Assembly (NCBI GenBank): GCA_019915015.1
Contig: JAHBBC010000024.1
Span: 372,001-436,000, forward strand
Source of the DNA: Auriscalpium vulgare
Lineage: Eukaryota > Basidiomycota > Agaricomycetes > Russulales > Auriscalpiaceae
Direction: 5' to 3'
DNA length: 64,000 bases
In this document: positions 55,884 through 64,000 of the stretch, one piece after another
How positions within the stretch are numbered: the first letter of the stretch is position 1
Layout of the letters: every line of letters starts with the position of its first letter
Made by a program: the position numbers and the translations under genes
Notes under the pieces: generated by a model
Database searches by the model: none
What the model was told of the DNA's origin: nothing
The model's input: the letters and a program-made list of their open reading frames with translations, nothing else

Positions 55884-56860
55884 TCAGAACTCAAATGATT
55901 GGTTCAGGTCTTCGTGCAGGTGCTCCTTCATACCGGGCGGGAGGCGTGGTTGATTTTTGTCATCGGCAATGTAGCCTTGGGTGTCGGTCAGTGGTGGAAG
56001 ATCGAAAACAATGGAGGGACATACGGAATGGCATTTCTACGCTTTCTCGTGCGTTGAAGCGGATCGTCGGATGGTCCTATATCAGCCCCTCGTACAGTGT
56101 GCAATCAACAGAATTTCGGCTGCAAGACTTACGACGTAGGGTATGTCCGACAACGGAACTGCCGTCCGTGAAATTAGTTAGCAGGGAAACCGCGTGGTTC
56201 GCGAGCATGTCGCACCTTTGTCTTGAACTATGATTTTCGTGACGCCTAGAGCGGTGTCAGTCGTCATCTGCACGGGCCCCAGATGTCGTGTCGGGAAGCC
56301 AAGGTTGCGCAGCTCGGACGTCCTGTCGCGTGGTGGGTCGTCGCCTGGTCGCGTCGGCCATGTCAGCTCGTGGGCCACGCGATTGTCAGCGGGCGCATAC
56401 CAAGGATGCCCTAGGGCAGAACTCAGTCAAGGAGTGGGAAGAAGATGGCAGTCGTTACCCCGAACAGAAACCAGGAAAACCTCCCATCGCCGTCCTCCGG
56501 GCTCAGCTCCTTGTCTGCCTTCGGATCCAGCAGACAGACTTTCTCCAACGGCACCCCGTCCTCCTTCATCACCTCGAGCACGCCGAGTTGATGGCAAGAG
56601 AAGCTGGCGAATTTCGAGGTTGACGCCTCCGCATTGGCGCTCGTCTGGGACTCGAAACTGCGTGCGAGGGACGCGCTTGCGGTTTTCGAAAGGTGGGTGA
56701 ATTTGACGGAGGCATCTGGGCCGGCGAAGGTTCGCATGTGCTGCAGGAAGCCAGGATGCGCTCAGATGGAGTGCGTATAGGAAGCGCAAAGTGTACGGAC
56801 GCTGTATTCGAGCTCGACCCAGCGGGGGAGGGCAGTGGGCGTCTCGTCGTCCTCTTCCAT
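55884..56860 (-). CDS. SFM1: SPOUT-class protein arginine methyltransferase SFM1
   Basis: Seven exons (56860-56801, 56740-56459, 56410-56401, 56344-56216, 56158-56133, 56076-56025, 55975-55884) close exactly to 216 residues; exon 3 is only 10 nt. Conserved blocks are WVELEYSHMRTFAGPDASVKFTHLS, LLDPKADKELSPEDGD, the knot region GGILGDDPPRDRTSELR followed by GFPTRHLGPVQMTTDTALGVTK, and IRFNARESVEMPFRYI. These are hallmarks of the DUF431/Sfm1 family. In yeast Sfm1 methylates an arginine of ribosomal protein uS3 (Rps3). The C-terminus LNQSFEF is also typical. The gene converges on ATG1. Confidence 0.93.
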
Positions 56861-57278
56861 ATGCTCTGCGTGCCCATAAGTTGGTCAATCAGATTATAGC
56901 TTCGTTTGTGTTTACCAACAACATAGGAAAACCCCATTTTACGTGCCCGTCCTGTGAGCTTTTTCTGAGGGCAACGGGCTCGTCGAGTTGAGTCTTGAGT
57001 TGGAGAGAAAGCAAGAGGCGCGATCCCGATTGCCGACTCCTGGATTGCGGAACGTGGCGCGCACGCGTCACCGACAGTCACCACGGTCAGCTCTCTCGCC
57101 AACCTAACTCGTCCTGTCTTGCGACCACCGACTCTTCCAAGAGCTGTCTGCAGACTATAGCGGTGCGTTGTGCTTAATGAATTCATCATAAACACCTAGA
57201 GCTCACCATGCGATTGCCGCTGTGCAGACCTCGACCTCCCACGTCTGACCCCTCTGGACACCTCTGAATGCCCCTGCA
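56861..57278. other. Divergent promoter region between SFM1 and DUF3712 gene
   Basis: No coding sequence. The two flanking genes are transcribed outward from this 418-bp interval, so it is likely a shared upstream region. Confidence 0.5.
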
Positions 57279-59238
57279 ATGACCGCAGATGATGAAGAGC
57301 AGCAACACATTGACAAAGGCAAGGGGCGCGCCAGCACGCCTGAGCCCACCGAGGACACCCCTTTACTCGCATCGTCCTCACACACCCTCCTCGATGACGA
57401 CTTCCCCCACCCAACGCGACGCCATCTTGTATCCACCCTGACCACCGTATTCCTTGCGACCCTCGCCCTCTCAATCGTCGTCATCCTCGGGCTTGTGTTC
57501 CTCGCTTATTCGTACGCCGCGAAGGCGTCGCGCGTGTCGAGCAACGAGCTGCTCGACAAGGCGGTGGTCTTCAGAGGCCCCGACAGCATCGATGTGCTGA
57601 ATATTACCGATGCAGGGGAGGTGTGGGTGCGGTTGGACGGACGGGTCGGTGTGGATGCGGGCGCGGTAATTGACGTCAACCCGGACGTGGACGACAACAT
57701 CTGGGACAACATGTGGAAGTCCATTGGACGGTGGGGTGTCCGCAAGCTCGATGGCGTTTCCGTGAACATTTCATCAATCGCAGTGCACGCGCAAACCGAT
57801 GCCGGGACGCTGCTTGCGTCGGTGTGGGTGCCGCCGATCGAGCTCCCGCTCACTACGGATCCACCGCGCGACCTCTCTTGGTTGACGAATGTATCAGTAC
57901 CAATATGCATCCGGCCCTCGCAGAACACAAGCGCTTGGATTGACTTTGCGCGGGAGAGCTGGCGTCGAGGGTACGTCGCGACTACGGCTGAAATTGCGCA
58001 GGCCGTCGTGGCGGGCGGACCGTGGGGCAAGGGAGGATGGCGCAGCCAACTGAAGTTGGAACGGGGGAATCTACATGTCCCGCTTCGCATGAAGAGTGCG
58101 TATCCTTTTCGCATTGTCTCTACAACAATTCTCATAAATATTTAGTCCCTTCGCTCCCTGGGCTGCCATCTCCCGGACACGACCTCCCAGAGGTTGCCGA
58201 CCTCATCCACCTCCAGGACTTCGGCATCTCCTCCGACTCGCACACACTATCCCTTGCCGCGTCCGTCACGTTCATCAACCCTATACCGCCAAATATCCGC
58301 TTCACTGCGCCCGCGTTCCCTTTCATCGTATGGATCCCCCTCGCCTCGAATGGATCCAGCGTACCCTTCCCCATCGCTTCCGTCTTCTCCGCCCCTTTTT
58401 CCCTGACGCACCCTAACATCTCCCTAGCCCTGAACGGCACTGTCATCCCCGTGTCCGGCGCGTCCGCACCGGCGCTTTCCGCCCTCATCTCGCACTACCT
58501 CGCCGCGGAAGATGCGCCCATCTCCATCACGTCCCCGCGCTTCCCCGGCGTTGATGTCGACACCGTGTTCCCCGCACCACACCCGAAGCCCGAGATCATG
58601 CGCAACGTCACGATTCACGATATGAAGATCCGCCCCGTGGGCCAGGCGATCCTCGCGAGCGGGACTGTCTTCGCGCGCGTCGTGCTCCCACCGGGCGTCG
58701 ATGCCGGCCTCGCGGTGTCCCGCGTCCTGCCGGACGTGCTAATCTTCGATGGCGAACTCGATGCAGTAGCAAATCTGCAGGCTTTTGTGCAGGGAGGCGT
58801 GGGCGCCCCCGCGCCACCGCCGCCCCTTCCGGACCCGCTCCCTGAACGTGCGTTCGCGCACATCCGGCCGGACGACTGGCTGGATGCTACCAGTGAGCCT
58901 GGCGAGCCGGAGGACGGCGAAGGTGTCGTCGCGCTCGTGAGCGCGCGCATCGTTGACGTGCCGCTTGAGGTCCTGCCCGGGCGCCAGCGCGAGTTCAGCA
59001 ATTTCGTCGGCAAGGTACGTGTCCGCGTTCCCTGTTTGTGTCTGATCATGCTGTTGACATGTGCGTCTAGGTGATCTTTGGGAAGGAGGGTGCCCTGGCG
59101 GGCGTACAGGGCATCACCGCGGTGACAGTGCACGTCGATGGGCTGCCGATCGAGAAGGGCAACGACGACGAGAGTGGGATGGACCTGAGCGGCCTGCCGT
59201 TCCAGGGCAGTGTGCGCATTGGCAAGAGAGGACTTTGA
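57279..59238 (+). CDS. DUF3712 membrane protein
   Basis: Three exons (57279-58095, 58146-59014, 59071-59238) join in phase to 617 residues. An acidic cytosolic tail (TADDEEQQHIDKGKG) precedes one transmembrane helix near residues 50-75 (TVFLATLALSIVVILGLVFL). A large extracytosolic region follows, with repeated beta-type segments and N-glycosylation sequons (NITD, NISS, NVSV, NVTI). The architecture matches fungal DUF3712 proteins, whose role is unknown and which may resemble vacuolar or LEA-like lipid-binding beta proteins. The 3' part of this gene is repeated in broken form at about 61100-61600 and 63398-63505. Confidence 0.85.
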
Positions 59239-59411
59239 TTCGTGCGTAGATGACGATGCTGTGATGTAGTGTACCTCTTGATGTATTCTTAGATGGACGA
59301 TGTAAGCAAGCTTTGGTTATCTCTTGAATGGTTTGACCCGGAACCAGGCCTCACTGTTCGGGGTGTTTCTAAGCGCCGGGTCGGATGATCCAACATTTGC
59401 ATTCGACCGCC

Positions 59412-60823
59412 ATGAGCCACTCTTCGACGAGCTCGGGAGCCAGCGTCATGACTGCCTTGATTGCGTCCCTTGACGATACTACCATCCAAGACTTCGCCGT
59501 GACTGCTCGCCGCGATTACCTCCGTCGCCACACTCCAGGGAACGGCGCCGCCGTCCACGCAGACTTGTCTTGCACAGTCGCTACCCCACCCGCCTCCGGT
59601 AGCTCTAACATCGTCTACACGTTGGAATTTTCCGATGGCGCCAAGTGGGTGCTACGCATCCCGTTCGAAGAGTGGTCCGACGCCCAGGCGCACCGCATGC
59701 GGCTCGACATTGTCGCTCAGCAATACATCCTCTCCCACACTTCCATCCCCATCCCCTGTATCTACTCCTATGACTGCACTTCCGACAACGCGCTTGGGCA
59801 TCCATATATGCTCATAGCCTTCGTGTACGGGACACGCCTCGTCGACGTCTGGAACGACCCTACGTGGTGGACGGGTGAGCGCACGAAAGCCCGTCTGCTA
59901 AATTCGTACGCCCGCCACATGGTCGAGCTCGCCAGCCTCGAGTTCGACGCGATCGGGTGTCTGGACAAGGTCGAGCCAGATGGGCCACACTTTGTCGCTC
60001 CGTTCCCGGACTCCAGCACTCCTCCCGGCCCATTCAACTCCGCGCACACCTGGATATCGACAATTCTGGACGCAAAGCTCCGGACAACCCATGATCCCTT
60101 CTTCGGCGCCCTCCACGTGTTTCTCAATAGCCTTCTCGAGCGACAGTATGACGGCGCGCCGTTCATCATGGGCCACCCCGATCCCGATTCCCAGAACGTA
60201 CTTGTCGACGAGACGGGCGAAGTCTCGGGCCTCATAGACTGGGACAATGTGGAGATCTGCCCACGTCAACTCGGGGCGCTGGCCTTCCCCGTTTGGATTA
60301 CGGTCGACTGGGACCCAATGATGTATTGCTTGTACGCAGACAAGCCTCACTGCGACACCCGGGAAGACCTCCACATGTATCGAAACATGTACGTCGACGC
60401 GGTAGCGAAGGCGTCAGATGGGGCGCTCTCTGCAGTAACACGGAACTCCCACATCATCTGCAGCATCATGATGGCCATACACAGCGAGCACACTAGGCGA
60501 CAAGTTGTGTACCACCTCGGCGCGTACATGTTCGGGCCGGCATGGCTTACGATCGAGTTGGTGGACGGGATAAAGGGAAGCGCGTGGTTCAACCGTGACC
60601 CCAATGCCGTTGCCGAAGTGAAAGGTACGCCAAGTCGCACACACATTCCGCAGAAAGTTCACTACCTCCAGAATCTGACAAAAACCGACTGGAGGAATAT
60701 GTCACGCCGGAGAAGGAGGATGTGCAAACGTCGTCGGATGAGTCGGGTGGTGAGGATGACGAAGCGGGGTCGAATGATTCGAACGAATCAAATGGTTCCG
60801 GCGGTGCTGAAGTTGCTATTTAG
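59412..60823 (+). CDS. Phosphotransferase-family (APH/ChoK-like) protein, copy 1
   Basis: Two exons (59412-60624 and 60672-60823) give 454 residues. The kinase-like fold shows VYTLEFSDGAKWVLRIPFE as the N-lobe, the catalytic loop GHPDPDSQNVLVDETGEV (H-x-D-x4-N, Brenner-type) and LIDWDNVEICPRQLGAL as the DFG equivalent. The C-terminal exon encodes an acidic Ser/Asp/Asn-rich tail (SSDESGGEDDE). Such APH-like proteins are numerous in mushrooms and phosphorylate unknown small molecules. The second copy at 61721-63140 is close in sequence and has the same intron. The start MSHSS at 59412 is chosen because both copies share it. Confidence 0.85.
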
Positions 60824-61099
60824 CTAAATGTGATTCTGCGTTGCGTGCACAAATAACCTACGCCACCAGAGTTTTGTGTCGTATCTCACTAGGGGTGGTT
60901 ACATCCGTGTGCGTGGAGGTATCCTGCCACCAGTGATAACAGGCTACGGATGCGACTCGGGCCGACGCGCCGCCCAGGACCGGGTCACCGCCGGTTGGCG
61001 GCGGACTCTCGACCCACTGTCACCTTGCGACATCTCTCCATCCACATATCTCTGTGTTCATGTCTTCTGTCGCTGACCTTGCTGATACCATGCGTGTGT

Positions 61100-61600
61100 A
61101 GTCCTCCCGGACGTGTTGATTTTCTACGGCGATTATCGCGCACATCCGGCTGGACGACTGGCTGGATGCCACGAGCGAGTCTGGCGAGCTGGAGGACGGC
61201 GAATGCGTCGTGGCGCTCGGCGTGAGCGTGCGCAACGTTGATGTGCCACTTCAGGTTTGCTTTAGGTGCTGCCGCGCGAGTTCAGCAACTTCGTACTAGG
61301 AAGGTGCGTGTCCGCGTTCCCTGCTGTTTGATCCTGCTGTTGACGTGCGTATCCAGGTGATGAGTGGAAGCTGAGTAAGATGTCTTGGCGGGCGTACAGG
61401 GCAACAAGGCGGTTGTCGATGAGTTTGACGGCGTGGGCGGCATGGACTTGAGTGACCTGCCATTCCAGGAGGTCTGCTGACATAATCCGAGTCTGCGTCC
61501 ACTTTCGTGATGGGTCGTTGTCATTCCAGGGCGGTGTGCCGCGTTGGCAAGACTTTGGTTCGTGCGTAGATGATGCTGGGATATACTCAGTGTACCTCTT
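61100..61600 (+). pseudogene. Broken second copy of DUF3712 gene 3' end
   Basis: Bases 61103-61310 align with 58720-59020 of the DUF3712 gene (CCGGACGTG, then IRLDDWLDATSESGELEDGE compared with IRPDDWLDATSEPGEPEDGE), with an internal deletion and frame changes. Bases 61380-61600 align with its last exon and 3' UTR (GGCGGGCGTACAGGGCA, TTCGTGCGTAGATGA, GTGTACCTCTTGATGTATT). No intact frame remains. Confidence 0.75.
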
Positions 61601-61720
61601 GATGTATTTGCAGATGCATGCTAGAGTCTAACCCATGGTCATTGGTAGCCCGACTGCTAGGGCCTATTCTAGCCCGACGTTGCGATCCAGCCTGACTCAA
61701 CCGCCTTGCCCTCGACCGCC

Positions 61721-63140
61721 ATGAGCCACTCTTCGACCTGCTCGACATCCAACCTCAAGGCTGCCTTTATTTCGTCCCTTGACGCTGCTACCATCCAAGG
61801 CTTCGCCGTGACTGCTCGCCGCGATTACCTACGTCAACACGATCCGAACGGCGCGGCTCACGCAGACTTGTCATGCACAGTCGTAACTCCCCCGGCCTCC
61901 GGTACCTCCAATGTTGCCTACACATTGGACTTCTCCGACGGCGTCAATTGGGTGCTACGCATCCCGTTCGAAGACTGGTCCGACATCCGCGCGCGTCGCA
62001 TGCGGCTCGACATCGTCGCTCAGCAATACATCCTCTCCCGCACTTCCGTCCCCATTCCTCCTGTCTACTCCTACGACTGCACTTCCGAAAACGCGCTCGG
62101 GCACCCGTACGTGATCATGGCCTTTGTGCGCGGAACACGCCTCGCCGACGTCTGGGATGATCCTACGTGGTGGACGGGTGAGCGCACGAAAGCCCGTCTG
62201 CTGAAGTCGTTCGCCCGCCACATGGTCGAGCTCGCCGGCCTCGAGTTTGATGTGATCGGCTGTCTAGACAAGGTCGAGCCAGATGGGCCATACTTTGTCG
62301 CTCCGTTCCCCACCATGCGCAGCTTTCATAATTCCGAATTCGAAGGCCCTGACTCCGAGGCTGGGCCTTTCGACAACGCGCACAACTTCATCCAATCAAT
62401 TCTGGACGAAGAGTTTCAGATCAACCGTGATCCCTTTCTCGCCGCCCTTCACATCTTTCTCAACAGCCTTCTCGAGCGACAGTATGATCGCGCACCCTTT
62501 ATCCTGGGCCACCCCGATCTCGTTGCCGAGAACGTATTTGTCGACGACACGGGTGAAGTCTCTGCCATCATAGACTGGGATGGTGTGGCCGTTCTCCCGC
62601 GTCAACTCGGCGCGCTGGCTTACCCCTCTTGGCTCACGATTGACTGGGACCCGTTATACTATTTCCTGTACCAAGGCGAACCTCACCACGCCACCCGGGA
62701 AGACCTGCACATGTATCGCAACATCTACGTTGCCGGGATAGGCGAGGCATCGGATGGCACGCTCGCTGCAGTAACTCGGAACTCCCATATCACGTGCTGC
62801 CTGGTCCAGGCGCTGGCCTGCGACTTCAATAGGCAGGACTTCGTGTACCACCTCGGCAGGTACATGTTTGGGTTGCGCTGGCGTGCGATGCTGGAAGGGA
62901 TGAAGGGAAGCCCGTGGTTCAACCAAGATCCCAATGCCATTGCCCAAGTCACAGGTACGCCCCAATTGCATACGTCTCTCATCAAGCTCACACTCGTCGT
63001 CTTCAGAATCTGACGTACTCCAATTTGAAGTGCCAGAGATACCTGTTACAGCACAGCAGGACTTGCGAACGTCGGTTGATTCGAACGATTCAGATGGCGA
63101 ATCAGACGACGCGGGATCAAGATGGCTCTGGTGGTGCTGA
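61721..63140 (+). CDS. Phosphotransferase-family (APH/ChoK-like) protein, copy 2
   Basis: Exons 61721-62954 and 63007-63140 join in phase to 455 residues. It is a close paralogue of the upstream copy: the same MSHSSTCSTSN-type start, N-lobe VLRIPFEDWSD, catalytic loop GHPDLVAENVFVDDTGEV and IIDWDGVAVLPRQLGAL. Relative to copy 1 the HxD loop differs (PDL for PDPDS), and there is an insert of about 10 residues around RSFHNSEFEGPDSE. The acidic tail ends in another frame (SRWLWWC against copy 1 GGAEVAI), showing a small indel near the stop. Substrate unknown. Confidence 0.83.
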
Positions 63141-63397
63141 AGTTGTTAGTTAGCTAGATGTAGCTGTGCCAGCTTTACGAAGACTCGCGTCTGAGGGCAT
63201 CAATATGACCCGCCACCTGAGAACCTACGGATGGCGACTTGCATAGGTGTAGCTAGTTCCAACTCGGGCCGACACGCCGGAGAGGACACCGACTGTGAGT
63301 CGCGACTGGCGGACTCTCGACCCACCGTCACCTTGCGACGTCTCTTCATTCATATCTCTGTGAGGCATTTTAATCTAGAGGCATACTTACTCGTCGC

Positions 63398-63505
63398 GTC
63401 TTCCCGGACGTGTTGATTTCCTGGATCGGACCCGCTCCAGAACGTGCATTCGCGCACATCCGGCCGGACGACTGGCTACTGATGCTACGAGCGATCCAGG
63501 CAAGC
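63398..63505 (+). pseudogene. Third, very short DUF3712 fragment
   Basis: The bases encoding ERAFAHIRPDDWL (63440-63478) match the DUF3712 gene at 58845-58883 almost exactly, preceded by TTCCCGGACGTGTTGATTTC as in the second copy. The similarity ends abruptly near 63505. Confidence 0.7.
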
Positions 63506-63971
63506 TGAAGCGCCGAGCAAACGTCGAGGGCAAACTCCTTGTGCTTCATCGGGACTTGCATCTCCTCCCGCTCGGCACTGCATACTCACGGCGTCTCACG
63601 CAGCTCTTTGAGGTGACTACCTATATGCGGAAACCTCGCAGTAGGTGGTTTGTACTTCCTTCGGCTACACACACGGTGCCGCCAACAATAAGACGGATAT
63701 GTGTAGGCGATGCTGAAGCGGTGGGTCCGTCGCCTAGGCAGACACGCGGCGTCCGCCGTCAGACCTCGAGGCAAAATGCACTGCACGTTGTTGCGTGCCT
63801 CCGTCACTGGCGAGGCGGCATCCACCCGGCAGAACGGCGGCGCCTTGTACTTCATTCCACCGGCTTTGTAGATGAATCTCGCTTACTGGGTGCACCGACT
63901 TCCTGACAGACTCTCGTACCTGTATGACACGAGGTGTGCAGCCAGTGATGGTTAACCGCGAGTCGACACAG

Positions 63972-63978
63972 TATAAAA
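63972..63978 (+). promoter_or_regulatory. TATA box at right edge
   Basis: TATAAAA 22 bp from the window end, followed by a C/T-rich leader-like sequence. The gene it would serve lies outside the window. Confidence 0.4.
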
Positions 63979-64000
63979 ACATCCTGCTTCCTGGCTCCAG

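Larger units (their letters stand above)
60955..63510 (+). repeat. Tandem duplication of DUF3712 3' end plus APH-like gene
   Basis: After APH copy 1 a spacer (about 60955-61060, with CGGACTCTCGACCCAC) leads to a broken DUF3712 3' part (61100-61600) and APH copy 2. After copy 2 the same spacer reappears (about 63264-63350), followed by another DUF3712 fragment (63398-63505). The original order DUF3712-APH at 57279-60823 is therefore repeated once fully and a further time only in part. Unequal crossing-over is the simplest explanation. Confidence 0.8.
63141..64000. other. Intergenic, right edge of window
   Basis: The region contains the repeated spacer and the third DUF3712 fragment, then about 450 bp without a supported gene. 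A TATAAAA at 63972-63978 suggests that a new plus-strand gene starts just beyond the window. Confidence 0.45.

Noticed and set aside
63541..63906. 121-codon plus-strand frame at the right edge
   Set aside because: Shares no similarity with neighbours and lacks known motifs; probably chance.
1..64000. tRNA and rRNA genes
   Set aside because: I looked for B-box-like GGTTCGANNCC with an upstream A box and found no convincing pair; no rRNA sequence was recognised.

Overview
The window looks like nuclear DNA of a basidiomycete fungus of the Agaricomycetes. It is GC-rich and gene-dense. Most genes carry many short introns (about 45-60 nt) with GTRNGY-type donors and CTRAY-like branch sites. The gene families fit that group: expanded F-box/LRR-type proteins, a Crinkler-like kinase, a multi-pass membrane family common in mushrooms, DUF3712, and aminoglycoside-phosphotransferase-like proteins. 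I cannot name the species.

Layout. 1-1.6 kb: a mitochondrial calcium uniporter (MCU) gene on the minus strand. 2.0-6.8 kb: a tyrosine-recombinase (DIRS/Ngaro-like) retrotransposon with Gag-like, RT-RNase H and tyrosine recombinase frames. 7.5-16.0 kb: two tandem MFS drug:H+ antiporter paralogues with identical intron positions. Between them sits a complete PIF/Harbinger DNA transposon (perfect 68-bp inverted repeats, DDE transposase, and a second, convergently oriented Myb/SANT-like gene). 16.5-21.5 kb: a decayed F-box fragment, an intact Crinkler-like kinase gene, a frameshifted F-box gene and another F-box relic. 22-26.7 kb: GWT1 (GPI inositol acyltransferase) and a two-domain soluble ABC ATPase. 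27.9-31.6 kb: an intron-rich secreted subtilisin-like protease. 32.4-35.3 kb: a broken F-box gene and a CK1-like kinase with a frameshift. 36.8-43.1 kb: mitochondrial ribosomal protein bL28m, an F-box-like protein, an amino-acid/GABA permease and a protein tyrosine phosphatase-like gene. 45.5-50.7 kb: a multi-pass membrane protein and an ABCG half-transporter. 50.8-51.8 kb: a dual-specificity phosphatase whose start codon is split by a CACTA-type MITE. 52.4-56.9 kb: the autophagy kinase ATG1 and the SPOUT arginine methyltransferase SFM1, which converge. 57.3-63.5 kb: a DUF3712 membrane protein followed by an APH-like kinase gene, with the latter and the 3' part of the former duplicated in tandem.

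Housekeeping genes (MCU, GWT1, bL28m, ATG1, SFM1) alternate with transporters and fast-evolving accessory families, and the mobile elements and gene relics lie among the accessory genes. Exon structures were worked out by eye from splice motifs, reading-phase arithmetic and protein conservation. Where the phases close exactly I give exon coordinates. Several genes need a single missing base to stay in frame; two of those bases are in G runs of one permease gene, which points to consensus errors rather than real mutations there.
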